A stretch of 57,046 nt of DNA, taken from the NCBI GenBank assembly GCA_028282105.1, contig JANQIO010000165.1:1-57046 (forward strand), written 5' to 3'. Source of the stretch: Halieaceae bacterium (GTDB lineage: Bacteria; Pseudomonadota; Gammaproteobacteria; Pseudomonadales; Halieaceae). The notes under the pieces were generated by a model that did not search any database, was not told the origin of the DNA, and saw only the letters and a program-made list of their open reading frames with translations. Below are positions 7,395-16,368 of this stretch, in pieces. The position numbers were made by a program, and so were the translations under genes. Position 1 is the stretch's first letter; the number at the start of each line of letters is the position of its first letter.

Positions 7395-8399
7395 CTAAAA
7401 CTTCAGACAGATTTTTCCGAAGTGGCCGTGGGATTCCTGCAGCCGGAATGCGTCTGCAATGTCCTCCAGCGCAAAGCTGTGGCTGATCACCGGTTCGATA
7501 CCGTTGGTCTCTAGGGCCCGCACCATATCGAGCTGCTCACTGCGGGAGCCTACGGTAATGCCATTGATTACGGCGTTCTTGGAGAACAGCTCCGCAGTAG
7601 GCACTTCACCGCTGATACCGGTGAGTACGCCAATCATGGAGATATGGCCGCTGAAGGCCGCCGCCCGCACCGACTGCGCCAGGGTGCCGGCACCGCCGAC
7701 CTCAACGATGACGTCTGCACCTTCGCCACCGGTAAGCTCCAGCACCTTGTTGCCCCAGTCCTCGTGCGTCTTGTAATTGATCAGCAGATCCGCGCCCAGG
7801 GATTCAAGGCGCGCCAGCTTCTCATCCGTGGATGAGGTCGCAATCACACGGCAGCCGGCGGCCTTGGCAAACTGCAGCGCAAACAGGGAAACGCCACCAC
7901 TGCCCTGCACCAACACGGTATCGCCGGGCTTGATCTGCGCTTCCACCATCAGCGCGCGCCAGGCGGTCAGGGCCGCGCAGGGTAAGGTCGCCGCCTGTTC
8001 GAAGCTGTAGCCCGCGGGTATGCGGGTAAAGCAGCGCGCCGGCATGGTAACGGATTCGGCAGCAAACCCGTCTGCCATATCACCTGGCACCTCGCTCATC
8101 CATTCGCGTTGCGGGTCGCCGCTTTCCCAGTGGGGGAAAAACACGCTCATGACGTGGTCGCCCTCGGCAAAACCGGTGACACCCTCGCCCACCGCTTCCA
8201 CCACACCGGCGCCGTCGGACATGGGGATGCGCTTGTCCTCGGTGGGAATCATGCCGATGACCACGGCGTAGTCGTGAAAGTTAAGGGAACTGGCATGGTT
8301 GCGCACCCGGATTTCCCCGGGGCCGGGATCGCGGGGCTCGACGTCGGCGACGAGGAGATTATCGAGGCCACCAGGCTGCTGAAGCTGTATCGCTTTCAA
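7395..8399 (-). CDS. Zinc-independent MDR oxidoreductase (quinone reductase/alcohol dehydrogenase-like)
   Basis: 334-aa medium-chain dehydrogenase/reductase. The N-terminal GroES-like part (MKAIQLQQPGGLDNL, DGAGVVEAVGEGVTGF) leads into a Rossmann domain with VLVQGSGGVSLFALQFAKAA and GADVIVEVGGAGTL. The catalytic zinc ligands of classical alcohol dehydrogenases are not evident, so an NAD(P)H:quinone or enoyl reductase-type activity is more likely. The start is a TTG at 8399 with GGGAGTGG upstream. It follows the P450 gene by 15 nt, in a tightly spaced group, suggesting it handles a product of the P450 or of the alcohol dehydrogenase. Confidence 0.85.
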   Translation of the reverse strand: MKAIQLQQPGGLDNLLVADVEPRDPGPGEIRVRNHASSLNFHDYAVVIGMIPTEDKRIPMSDGAGVVEAVGEGVTGFAEGDHVMSVFFPHWESGDPQREWMSEVPGDMADGFAAESVTMPARCFTRIPAGYSFEQAATLPCAALTAWRALMVEAQIKPGDTVLVQGSGGVSLFALQFAKAAGCRVIATSSTDEKLARLESLGADLLINYKTHEDWGNKVLELTGGEGADVIVEVGGAGTLAQSVRAAAFSGHISMIGVLTGISGEVPTAELFSKNAVINGITVGSRSEQLDMVRALETNGIEPVISHSFALEDIADAFRLQESHGHFGKICLKF

Positions 8400-8414
8400 G
8401 ACTGTCCCACTCCC

Positions 8415-9680
8415 TTACTTGAACTTGTACTTCACTGGCATGGACTTGAGGCCGCCCACAAAGATGGCGTGAATCCAGGTCGGGTCGCCGTCCATCTCGA
8501 TGTAGTCCAGCCGTGACAGCAGCTCGCGGTAGAAGCGCGCCACCTCCAGGGTGGCCAGGTGCTGGCCCAGGCACATGTGGGAGCCGTAGCCGAAGGCGAG
8601 ATGCAGCTTGGGATCACGGGTGATGTCCAACTCATTGGGGCGGTCAAACTGGGCCGGATCGCGGTTGGCGGCCGGGAACCACAGCGCCATGTTGTCGCCG
8701 GGCTTGATCAGCTTACCGCTGACTTCGATTTCCTCGGTGGAGGTGCGCACCATGTGACGCACCGGCGATACCCAGCGCATCAGCTCCTTGGCGGCGTTGT
8801 CGTCTAGCTCCGGGTTGTCGCGCCACTTCTCCATCTGTTCGGGGTGATCCAGCAGCGCCTTCATGCCGGCGCCCAGTACCGCAGAGGTCGTGTCGTGGCC
8901 GGCGCTGGCGGCGATGATGAAGTAGCTCATCTGGTCCAGCGGTTCCATGGGCTTGCCATCGACTTCGGCATTGGCCAGCACTGTCGCCAGGTCGTCCTGG
9001 GGGTTTTGCTTGCGGTCCTTGATCACCTCGTCGAAGTAGGCGCCGAATTCCAGGATGGTCTCGGCGTTAACCTGCTCAAGGTTAGGGTCGCGGGCCAGGT
9101 CCGGGTCCTGGCCACCGAAGATCTCCTGGGTGAGCTTGAGCATGGTGGCCTCGCTCTCCCGGGGCAGACCGAGGATCGACATAATGATGCGCAGTGGGTA
9201 CAGCAGCGTAATGTCTTTGACAAAATCACACTCGCCGCCCATGGCTTCCATCTTGTCCACGTATTCCGTGCACAGGGATTTCACTTCTGCATCCAGCTTT
9301 TCGATGGAGCGCGGCAGGAACCACTCGCGGGTCACCCGGCGCAGCTTGAGGTGCTTGGGCCGGTCCATATGGATCAGGGTTTCCAGGCCGTTGCGGGTGC
9401 CGAACTTCTCCAGCAGCATCTCCTCGAACTCGATGGGAATCAGCACCGTGCGCGGTGCGCTGAGGAAGCGATCGTTGTTGCTGCCGATGAACTTGATGTC
9501 GTCGTATTTTGTCAGCGACCAGAACGGGTGGTAGTCCGGGTGCTCCACCCAGGCCACCGGGTCATGCTCGCGCATAGCGTCGAAGTAGCTGTGCATGGTG
9601 GTCTCATGGCCCATCAGTTCGGCATTCAGGACATCGGCGGGCTGGTAGCTTTCGGCTCCCGGCTGGCTTGCAGTAGTCAT
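8415..9680 (-). CDS. Cytochrome P450 (bacterial class I)
   Basis: 421-aa soluble P450. Oxygen-binding I-helix AGHDTT (260-265), ExxR in ELMR (E299/R302), and heme-binding loop FGYGSHMCLGQHLA with axial Cys370 are all intact. The sequence has the feel of the CYP124/125/142 and terpene-hydroxylating families, which attack terminal methyls of steroid side chains or isoprenoids. It needs a ferredoxin and reductase; the only ferredoxin in the window is the gene at 34521-34856. It sits 11 nt behind an iron alcohol dehydrogenase, which could oxidise the alcohol made by the P450, and ahead of an MDR reductase. Substrate assignment is inference. Confidence 0.93.
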   Translation of the reverse strand: MTTASQPGAESYQPADVLNAELMGHETTMHSYFDAMREHDPVAWVEHPDYHPFWSLTKYDDIKFIGSNNDRFLSAPRTVLIPIEFEEMLLEKFGTRNGLETLIHMDRPKHLKLRRVTREWFLPRSIEKLDAEVKSLCTEYVDKMEAMGGECDFVKDITLLYPLRIIMSILGLPRESEATMLKLTQEIFGGQDPDLARDPNLEQVNAETILEFGAYFDEVIKDRKQNPQDDLATVLANAEVDGKPMEPLDQMSYFIIAASAGHDTTSAVLGAGMKALLDHPEQMEKWRDNPELDDNAAKELMRWVSPVRHMVRTSTEEIEVSGKLIKPGDNMALWFPAANRDPAQFDRPNELDITRDPKLHLAFGYGSHMCLGQHLATLEVARFYRELLSRLDYIEMDGDPTWIHAIFVGGLKSMPVKYKFK

Positions 9681-9691
9681 GGTCGACTCTC

Positions 9692-10864
9692 TCAGGTCAG
9701 TTGATTCAAGACGGTATGAACGTCCTCGACGCTCATCATATACGGTACCGGGTAGCCATCGGCCTCCACCAGCGCGCCCTCGGCGATGGCATCGAAGTGG
9801 GCGGCCTCCAGCTTGTGTACCTGCTCGGGAATCCCCAGCTTGCGGTTCATAGCCTGGATGGAGGTGATGAAGTCCTCTGCCCCGTTGTAGCCCACCATAG
9901 CGCCGAGCTCCGCCAGGCGTCCGGCGGCGGCCGGCAAGCTCAGCTTGAGGACGTGAGGCATCACCATGGCATTGGCGATGCCATGGGGGACGCCGTAGCG
10001 CGCGCCGAGCTGGTGAGCGATGGCATGCACATTGCCAACATTGACCTGGTTAATGGCCTGCCCGGCCATGTAAGCCGCCTGGGCCATGGCATCACGGGCG
10101 TTAATGTCAGCGCCGTTCTCAAAGGCTATCGGCAGGTACCGGTAGATCAGCTTGCTGGCGGCAGCGGCCTTTTCGCGGGCATCGCCGCGCGTCCAGGCGC
10201 TGATATAGGCCTCCACTGCGTGGGTCAGTGCATCCATGCCGGTGGCCGCGGTAATCGCCTTGGGCATGCCCGTCATCAGCGTGGGGTCCAGGCATACCGC
10301 CAGCGGCATCAGGTTCTGACCCGAGATAATGCTCTTCTCATGGGTCTCATTGTCGGAGATCACGGCACCCATGGTGGCCTCGGAGCCGGTGCCCGAGGTG
10401 GTGGGAATGGCAAACAGCGGCGGAATATCTTCCTTGGCCTTGCCAAAGCCGACGTACTCGGAAGGATCATTGGGATGGGTGATGGCGATGCCGATAATCT
10501 TGGCGGCATCGATGGAGGAACCCCCACCAATGGCCAGCAGGCCGTCGCAGTGTTCCTGCGCGTATTTTTCCATGCCGGCATCTACCACGGCGTAGGTGGG
10601 ATCAGGTGTCACGCCGTCAAAGATCGCATACTCGACGCCAGTGTCGGCCAGGCCTGCCAGTGCCTGCTCCACAACGCCCAGTTTCACCAGCATGGCATCG
10701 GTAACCACCAGCAGCTTGCGCACACCCCGGTGTTCGACATGGCGACACAGGCTGCGCGCGCTACCCTCGCCGGCGAAGGCGAGGTAGGACACGCCCGGAG
10801 CGAAGTTCACCATGAAACGAGCAAAGTTGATGTAGGCAACGTGCTTGAGGGTACGAAGGTCCAC
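9692..10864 (-). CDS. Iron-containing alcohol dehydrogenase (group III)
   Basis: 390-aa Fe-ADH family protein. NAD(P)-binding GGGSSIDAAK, the TTSGTGSEAT signature, and the metal-binding histidines in THAVEAY, HAIAHQLG and VPHGIANAM are present. The start is GTG at 10864 with AAGGA nine nt upstream. These enzymes interconvert alcohols and aldehydes or act on hydroxy acids. Its placement directly upstream of the P450 gene (11-nt gap) points to a two-step alcohol-to-aldehyde oxidation, although P450 enzymes of the CYP125 type can also carry out the whole oxidation themselves. Confidence 0.9.
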   Translation of the reverse strand: MDLRTLKHVAYINFARFMVNFAPGVSYLAFAGEGSARSLCRHVEHRGVRKLLVVTDAMLVKLGVVEQALAGLADTGVEYAIFDGVTPDPTYAVVDAGMEKYAQEHCDGLLAIGGGSSIDAAKIIGIAITHPNDPSEYVGFGKAKEDIPPLFAIPTTSGTGSEATMGAVISDNETHEKSIISGQNLMPLAVCLDPTLMTGMPKAITAATGMDALTHAVEAYISAWTRGDAREKAAAASKLIYRYLPIAFENGADINARDAMAQAAYMAGQAINQVNVGNVHAIAHQLGARYGVPHGIANAMVMPHVLKLSLPAAAGRLAELGAMVGYNGAEDFITSIQAMNRKLGIPEQVHKLEAAHFDAIAEGALVEADGYPVPYMMSVEDVHTVLNQLT

Positions 10865-10963
10865 CGAGTTATCCTTTTTGATCTAGCGGAGGCCGTATTA
10901 TGTCGCCCTGACCTGGCCCGGCCACCCCCTGAACTTGGTCAATTCAGGCCAATGAGACCCGTG

Positions 10964-11791
10964 TCACCGATTTTGACCAGGACGGGTCGCCGGGTCGGTG
11001 ATGATGGCCTGCACCGAGTCATGCAGGTAGCGACAGGCGGCCACGAGCGGCATGGCTTTGACAGCATTGCTGTACTGTTCACTGCCGATAGGACAGCTCA
11101 ATTGCTTGGCCTCCAGGATGCCGATGAAGCGCGGCCAGTCCACCGCGCCCTCACCGGGGCGCAGACGTCCGCCCATGGTTTCAGCAATGGGATCCGTCCA
11201 GGGCTCAAGGGCGGCGTCGTTCAACTGCACAAAGTAGATCCACTCTCCGGGCACCTGTTCCAGCAGTTCATACTCGAAGCCGGCGCGGGCGAAATGCCAG
11301 CTATCGATCACCAGCCCCAGGTTGGGCTGGTCGACGGCATCGCGCAGGGCCAGGGCGGCGGCGAGGTTGGGAACGCCAGTAAAGGGCAGGAATTCCAGCG
11401 CCACCCTGCGCGGGGCCAGCGCCTGGCAGTGCGTCCTGAGGGCGGACACGGCATCGGCCTGCAGCGCGGGCACCAGTGCCGCCGCCAGCACCACCTCCGG
11501 ATCGAACACAGCGGCGAAGTGCTGCACCACCGCAAGCTCATCGGCGACGGCGGCCGGTTCGCCACCGGCCCAGGCATGCAGCAGTTCCAGCACGCTGACC
11601 CGCAGGCCATGTTGATCCATGGTCGCTTTGACGGCGTCCAGGCTGCCAAGCTCTTCGCGGCCACGGTCCAGCGACAACAACCAGGCTGCGAATTCTTCGA
11701 AGCCGGCGGCTGCCGCGGCCGCCATGACGTCAGCAAAGGGGTAGCCGTCCGGCAGCGTGGCCAGGCAGGCCAGGTGAGTGCGCTCTAGCAT
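10964..11791 (-). CDS. Sugar phosphate isomerase/epimerase-like TIM barrel (AP endonuclease 2 family)
   Basis: 275-aa xylose-isomerase-like barrel. Recognisable segments are DAVKATMDQHGLRVSVLELLHAW split over two strands, ALEFLPFTGVPNL, and the metal-site stretch LVIDSWHFARAG with the histidine and aspartate typical of the family. Start: ATG at 11791 with a strong AGGAGG site; an in-frame start at 11860 is longer and unsupported. Members include epimerases, dehydratases and TIM-barrel lyases. It leads the minus-strand redox group and diverges from a short SDR-like gene; a role in the same pathway is plausible but not shown. Confidence 0.78.
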   Translation of the reverse strand: MLERTHLACLATLPDGYPFADVMAAAAAAGFEEFAAWLLSLDRGREELGSLDAVKATMDQHGLRVSVLELLHAWAGGEPAAVADELAVVQHFAAVFDPEVVLAAALVPALQADAVSALRTHCQALAPRRVALEFLPFTGVPNLAAALALRDAVDQPNLGLVIDSWHFARAGFEYELLEQVPGEWIYFVQLNDAALEPWTDPIAETMGGRLRPGEGAVDWPRFIGILEAKQLSCPIGSEQYSNAVKAMPLVAACRYLHDSVQAIITDPATRPGQNR

Positions 11792-11873
11792 GCTGTCCTC
11801 CTGCGGGTCAGTATACCCTCGCCTCCGCCGGACATTTGTTTTAGATTGGCTGCCGATCAATAAGGAGACACGG

Positions 11874-12437
11874 ATGCACCCCTACGAATTCCTGCAGCGT
11901 TACGGCCCCGCAGCCCTGGTCATGGAAGTCACCGGCGATATCGGCGCTGCCCTTGCGGCCGAACTGGCCAAGGGCGGTTTCGACCTGGTGCTTCCGAGCC
12001 ACGACCCGGACGCGCTGGAGTCGCTGGCGGCTCGGCTACGTGACCATGAAGGTGTGGAAGTTGATCTGTTTAGCGGGGACATAGACGCACCGCACTTTCC
12101 GGAACAGCTCTATCCGGCTTGCGAGCACCGCGATATCGGCCTGCTGGTCTGCGGCATCGAGGCCGGTCATCCGCGCATGGCCGGCTCGCTGCTGAGCTCA
12201 CTGACTCGGGTGTTCATGCCGCGGCTGCGACAGCGACAGCACGCGGGGGTGATTGTGGTGGATATGGCCGGCTCAACCCGGCGACTTGGGGAAACATTGG
12301 CCCATGAGCTGAAGCCCGAAGGCATCGATGTGATGACGCTGCAGGCGGAGGCCGGCAACGGCTCTGCGCGCGCACTGGCAAAAGTCGCGCTGGAACACAT
12401 GGGCCACGATCAGTACGTCGCTTTCGATCCAGCCTAG
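11874..12437 (+). CDS. Short degenerate SDR-like Rossmann protein
   Basis: 187-aa protein started at ATG 11874 with AAGGAG upstream. The N-terminal half resembles a short-chain dehydrogenase (ALVMEVTGDIGAALAAELAK, then SHDPDALESLAARL), and the C-terminal part has HELKPEGIDVMTL, a typical SDR strand. The catalytic Tyr-x3-Lys is not seen where expected (the segment reads MAGSTRRLGETLA) and the glycine-rich loop is altered. It is also shorter than active SDRs of about 250 aa. It may be a non-catalytic or decaying relative. It is divergent from the isomerase-like gene and convergent with the acyl-CoA dehydrogenase-like gene. Confidence 0.65.
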   Translation: MHPYEFLQRYGPAALVMEVTGDIGAALAAELAKGGFDLVLPSHDPDALESLAARLRDHEGVEVDLFSGDIDAPHFPEQLYPACEHRDIGLLVCGIEAGHPRMAGSLLSSLTRVFMPRLRQRQHAGVIVVDMAGSTRRLGETLAHELKPEGIDVMTLQAEAGNGSARALAKVALEHMGHDQYVAFDPA

Positions 12438-12446
12438 GGCGCGCAG

Positions 12447-13619
12447 CTAGAGCTGCGGCGAGCCCGGATGATCCTCAAGCAGTGCCATGGCGCCGCCGAG
12501 CTGCAGCAAGCCGCTGCTGACCATACGATGCTGGGTAGCCACATGCACGTCGCGGAAATGTCGCTGCAGGCTGCAGTACCCCTGCAGCGAGGTGCCACCG
12601 CCGGCGTTGTAAAGCTTGTCTACTGCCGCCGCGGCCAGCATGGTGGACTGGGTCGCCGCCAGCCGTAGCTGGCGCATTTGCTCCTGACTGGCCGATTGGC
12701 CAGCCGCCACATCCTCCCAGATCTCAGATACGGTGCTGAACAGGTAGTGTCGCGCCGCCTCGGACTGGGCGTCGGCCTGTCCGTATTCCATCTGGGTAAG
12801 CGAGGATTCGGCCAGGCTCTTGCGACCGGTCGCCTTGCCCCGCGCCAGCTCGGCAAAATCGTCCAGCGCTCGCCGCGCAATGCCCAGCGGTATGGCCGCC
12901 ACGCAGGCGGCAAAAAAGCCGAAGAAGGGGAAACGGTACAGCGGGGTATCGATATTCAACTCTCCGCTGCCCTGCACGATCCAGCGCCCCTCGGGAACGA
13001 AGGCGTTTTCCACTTCAAAATCCACGCTGCCGGTACCGCGCATACCGGAAGGGTCCCAATTGTCGTGCAGTGTCACCTGGGATTTTTCGAAGTAGACGAT
13101 ATGCACCGCCGGCGCGCCGCCCGGGAAACGCAGGATATCGTCACTGTCTTCCACCATGACGCCACCGACAATCCAGTCAGCGTGGTGGCTGCCGGAACCC
13201 CAGGCCCAGCGGCCGGTCACCTCCAGGCCGCCCTCGACGCGGCGGGCACGTCCGGTAGGGGCGGTAGCGCCAGCGGTGATCACACCGGGGCGATAAATGC
13301 TGGCGGCGTGCGGCTCCGGTAGCTGAGCTGCGGACATCGCGGTGGTCAGGTAGATCATCCCGCACCAGGCCACGGCGCTATCGGCGTAGGCCAGCTCCTC
13401 GATCAGGGCCAGCACTTCCAAAGGTGATCGTTCGGCGCCACCCAGGGCCGCCGGAATAGTCAGGCCAAACAGCCCCTGCTCGTTGAGCCGCTGGATGAGA
13501 TCAGCGGGAACCATTTTGCCGGCCTCAATCTCATCGCTACGCGCGCTGATGGCGTCACGCAGAGACAGGGCGGCGGAGAGTTCATCGTGGACGGGCGTGC
13601 TGATTCCGGGTTCTGACAT
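12447..13619 (-). CDS. Acyl-CoA dehydrogenase-fold flavoprotein, hydroxylase-type (HsaA/DszC-like)
   Basis: 390-aa protein with the acyl-CoA dehydrogenase fold, closer to the flavin-dependent monooxygenase branch (Acyl-CoA_dh_2). Visible parts: N-terminal helices with LFGLTIPAALGGAE, central WAWGSGSHHADW and WDPSGMRGTGSVDF, and a C-terminal helical bundle (NAGGGTSLQGYCSLQRHFRD). The NAGG and HFRDVHVATQH segments are typical of HsaA, the 4-hydroxylase of the steroid A/B-ring fragment, and of related hydroxylases using reduced flavin from a partner reductase. ATG with GGAG upstream. It stands alone on its strand. Ring hydroxylation in steroid degradation is a reasonable but unproved guess. Confidence 0.8.
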   Translation of the reverse strand: MSEPGISTPVHDELSAALSLRDAISARSDEIEAGKMVPADLIQRLNEQGLFGLTIPAALGGAERSPLEVLALIEELAYADSAVAWCGMIYLTTAMSAAQLPEPHAASIYRPGVITAGATAPTGRARRVEGGLEVTGRWAWGSGSHHADWIVGGVMVEDSDDILRFPGGAPAVHIVYFEKSQVTLHDNWDPSGMRGTGSVDFEVENAFVPEGRWIVQGSGELNIDTPLYRFPFFGFFAACVAAIPLGIARRALDDFAELARGKATGRKSLAESSLTQMEYGQADAQSEAARHYLFSTVSEIWEDVAAGQSASQEQMRQLRLAATQSTMLAAAAVDKLYNAGGGTSLQGYCSLQRHFRDVHVATQHRMVSSGLLQLGGAMALLEDHPGSPQL

Positions 13620-13711
13620 GGCGGGCTCCGGTGAGCATTTTTTTACCAGCGCTTCTTGTTTGAAGCTACCCGGCTAAAGTACGCCAAAGCCCCGAGGGCT
13701 GCCACCCCGGT

Positions 13712-14029
13712 TCAGTCCATGTCCACCCGGTAATCGGGGCGGGTCTTGCCCAGGGCATCACTCACGAAGCGCACCCGGGCGCTGGCTTTGTCTTCCAGCC
13801 AGTGCAGTTTCTCGTTGAGGTGATCGTACTCGCTGCGAATCTCCCGCAGCAGGTTCTGTACACCGTCATTCACGTAGATGAGTACAGAAAGGCTGACGGC
13901 GATCAGGATGACGCCAATCGGCACCGGGGAAAAGATCAGGGCAAAGCCCAGCAACAGGCCCAGGCAGGCCAGCAGCGAGATCAATGAATTCCAGAGTCGT
14001 TTGCCGAGCTTCTTCAAGGAATCTCCCAA
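13712..14029 (-). CDS. Small two-helix membrane protein, unknown function
   Basis: 105-aa protein that I do not recognise. Two hydrophobic segments (about residues 14-32 and 36-53, with PVPIGVILIAVSL) are followed by a charged, probably coiled-coil cytoplasmic tail (EIRSEYDHLNEKLHWLEDKA). The only start available is a TTG at 14029 with no good ribosome site, which lowers confidence in the exact 5' end. It is isolated between the acyl-CoA dehydrogenase-like gene and a divergent hydrolase gene. Confidence 0.55.
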   Translation of the reverse strand: MGDSLKKLGKRLWNSLISLLACLGLLLGFALIFSPVPIGVILIAVSLSVLIYVNDGVQNLLREIRSEYDHLNEKLHWLEDKASARVRFVSDALGKTRPDYRVDMD

Positions 14030-14243
14030 TGGTTACGACGAGAATACCAGTTTGAGAACCCATCGCCGAGCAAAAGTTCAGCTCACACCGGCTTCCACTA
14101 CTCGCAACTGCAGGTGGCCAGACCCCGTCAGCGTGCGCCGGGCGGGCAGCCTTTGCTGCACTGCAGGTTCCCATGGGGCGTGTGGGTGTTAATCTGGTCG
14201 CGGAAGGCTGACCAGATCGGAATCGATCAAGAAAGGATTACCC

Positions 14244-15728
14244 ATGGTCCCCGGTATAAACTCCCTGGATGCGCTGCTGCTCACGGCCGTGATCGCGACA
14301 GTCTTTATCAGCCTGGTCAGGCCGAAGCCCAGCGTATCGCTGGCAGCCTGCGCGGCAGTAGCGGTGGCAGCCATGCTGCAGCTAATGGTCGATGGACCCA
14401 GGTGGCAAATAGTACCCGCCTACCTCGCGCTGATCATTGCCGCAAGCATCTCGCTAAGCTCCAGACGCTGGTTACGCTTTGCATGCGCCGGATTCACCGT
14501 CGTCTTAACTGGCCTGGCATTGGCCGCCATATGGGCTTTCCCCATCTTTAAGCTGCCCGAGGTCAAGGGGGAATACGCGGTGGGTACCACCAGCGTGTTC
14601 CTCACTGATCACACCCGGGAAGAACGCTATACCGAGCAGGCGGGAGACAGACGCCGACTTGCTTTACGCATCTGGTACCCGAGCGATGAGCCGTCCTACG
14701 GGCAGGAGCGAAAGTACTTCGAGCAAGCACTTGTTCGCAGCAAGGCGATCACCACCGGCACGCCGCTGCCATGGTTCACCTTCACACATCTCGGCAAAGT
14801 AGACGTTCAGTCTCGCACGGACGCCAGGATTGCCAACGGCTCGTTTCCGGTTTTGATCTACTCTCATGGGCTGGGCATTGGTTGGTCCTCCGGCAACACC
14901 CCGCTGGTGGAGCACCTGGCCAGCCATGGCTATATCGTTATCGGTGTCGGCCACTCATACATCGGCTCCTCGGTAATCTTCCCGGACGCCGTAACACTGT
15001 TCGACACGGCCACGCGAGCCGCCATGAACACGGAACCGCCTGAGGAGGTCATGAACATCTACCGTGGGGTCAAGGACATTGAAGACCCGGGAAGGCAGCT
15101 CGAAGTCTTCATGCGGGCCATGGACATGATGCCGACGTCGATAAAAGGCAAGGTAGATCAGGCACTGCAAACCCAGATAGATGATCAGAAGTTCGTCCTT
15201 GATTCCCTGTCTTCACTGGCTTCCAGCACCGTGGACCTGGGCCCACACATGGACCTGTCCAAAGTGGGTCTGTTTGGCAATTCGATCGGTGGGAGCGCCG
15301 CCATGATCACCTGCGGCGACAATCCGGTCTGTGGCGCCGTGGCCAACCTGGACGGCTTTCATCCTGACCAGGCGGATTTGGAATTGACCGTTCCCTCTTT
15401 AACCTTGCACAGTAGTGGCAACCTGCTGGTGAAGGTGAACTTTGATCGCGCCAAAGCTGATGCCTACCTGCTGGAAATCACCGATACCACCCACTTCAAT
15501 TTCTTTGATTTCGCCATAATGTCGCCACTTTACCAGCGCTTGGGTGTTCTCGGCTCTATCAACGGGAAAGAAGGTCTTGAGATTCAGCGGGAGTACATCA
15601 CAGCATTCTTCAACGGGTACCTTCGGGGGCAGTCCTCACCATTACTGCAAGGCAATATTGCAAATCAGTCTCGCCACGCAATCCTCATTAGACGCCAGCG
15701 CACCTCTGCCGACGGTGAAATTCCTTAG
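14244..15728 (+). CDS. Membrane-anchored PAF-acetylhydrolase-like alpha/beta hydrolase
   Basis: 494-aa protein. The first about 105 residues form three to four membrane helices. The remainder is an alpha/beta hydrolase of the platelet-activating-factor acetylhydrolase II type: RLALRIWYPSDEPS, FPVLIYSHGLG, HGYIVIGVGHSY, nucleophile elbow LFGNSIGGS (S347), D370 in NLDGFHPD and probably H417 in DTTHFNF. Family members hydrolyse short or oxidised acyl esters. The ATG has AAAGGA upstream. It may be co-transcribed with the small secreted protein gene that follows 77 nt later. Substrate unknown. Confidence 0.78.
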   Translation: MVPGINSLDALLLTAVIATVFISLVRPKPSVSLAACAAVAVAAMLQLMVDGPRWQIVPAYLALIIAASISLSSRRWLRFACAGFTVVLTGLALAAIWAFPIFKLPEVKGEYAVGTTSVFLTDHTREERYTEQAGDRRRLALRIWYPSDEPSYGQERKYFEQALVRSKAITTGTPLPWFTFTHLGKVDVQSRTDARIANGSFPVLIYSHGLGIGWSSGNTPLVEHLASHGYIVIGVGHSYIGSSVIFPDAVTLFDTATRAAMNTEPPEEVMNIYRGVKDIEDPGRQLEVFMRAMDMMPTSIKGKVDQALQTQIDDQKFVLDSLSSLASSTVDLGPHMDLSKVGLFGNSIGGSAAMITCGDNPVCGAVANLDGFHPDQADLELTVPSLTLHSSGNLLVKVNFDRAKADAYLLEITDTTHFNFFDFAIMSPLYQRLGVLGSINGKEGLEIQREYITAFFNGYLRGQSSPLLQGNIANQSRHAILIRRQRTSADGEIP

Positions 15729-15805
15729 CGCCATGCCTATGCTGTTGAGGGAACTGCTGATCACCATGAAAGCCTTTTCGCACTAGCGGTTTGCTGGAGA
15801 ACCCC

Positions 15806-16318
15806 ATGACTCGAAGCTTGCTTTTCTTTATAGCCTTTGTGAGCCATGTAGCCGCGGCGACGGACGACGCCCAGGTGATTGTTGACGACATCTTATTCCT
15901 GCATAACGCCGAACAGCAGTGGAATGAGTACGCCCGCAACTCAGTCCGTTCCACCCGCGATAGCCTGACGTACCCAGAGCTTTACCAGGAGGAACTGGAC
16001 TCCTGGCTGACAGGCCCGCTCTCCTGGTCGAGCGTTGAGCCCATTTTTCGAGAGGAGTTGAGTAGCCGATACTCGATTGAGCAACTGCAGGAGATGGCTG
16101 AATCATTGAGAGATTATCCCTCCGGCTATCCGGACGACCCGAACGTCAAAGCGTATGGCCCCGAGCTCTTCAACCTGGGTGTGTTTGTCGCTCGCAAGGT
16201 GTACCCACCGCTCACCAGTCGCCTCAACCAGCTAGAAGCACAGTTCGAAATGGAAGAGCACATGGCGCATCCAGAGTCGGGGCACAGCACACAAGAAGAG
16301 TCGCGTGCGATAGAGTGA
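15806..16318 (+). CDS. Small secreted/periplasmic protein of unknown function
   Basis: 170-aa protein from the ATG at 15806 (GGAGA upstream). The first about 18 residues, MTRSLLFFIAFVSHVAAA, form a signal peptide. The mature part is acidic and helical (EELSSRYSIEQLQEMAESLR, GVFVARKVYPPL) and weakly recalls DUF2059-like periplasmic proteins, but I cannot assign a family. It follows the PAF-acetylhydrolase-like gene and could work with it. Confidence 0.55.
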   Translation: MTRSLLFFIAFVSHVAAATDDAQVIVDDILFLHNAEQQWNEYARNSVRSTRDSLTYPELYQEELDSWLTGPLSWSSVEPIFREELSSRYSIEQLQEMAESLRDYPSGYPDDPNVKAYGPELFNLGVFVARKVYPPLTSRLNQLEAQFEMEEHMAHPESGHSTQEESRAIE

Positions 16319-16326
16319 GTGGTGCC

Positions 16327-16343
16327 AAGGAGTCTGACCCCTT
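16327..16343. repeat. Degenerate single copy of the GGGGTCAGAGCCC-type repeat
   Basis: AAGGAGTCTGACCCCTT, between the stops of two convergent genes, matches one arm of the repeat family seen at 0.5, 23.7 and 51.7 kb apart from two positions and shorter A/T flanks. It lacks a partner arm, so it looks like a decayed solitary copy. Confidence 0.5.
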
Positions 16344-16368
16344 GATCCCGTGCTCATTGCCGCATTTA

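Noticed and set aside
9701-11788. Very long open frame (695 codons) on the plus strand
   Set aside because: Antisense to the iron alcohol dehydrogenase and isomerase-like genes, whose motifs are unmistakable. Composition (His/Gly/Val-rich, no motifs) is that of a GC-rich antisense shadow.
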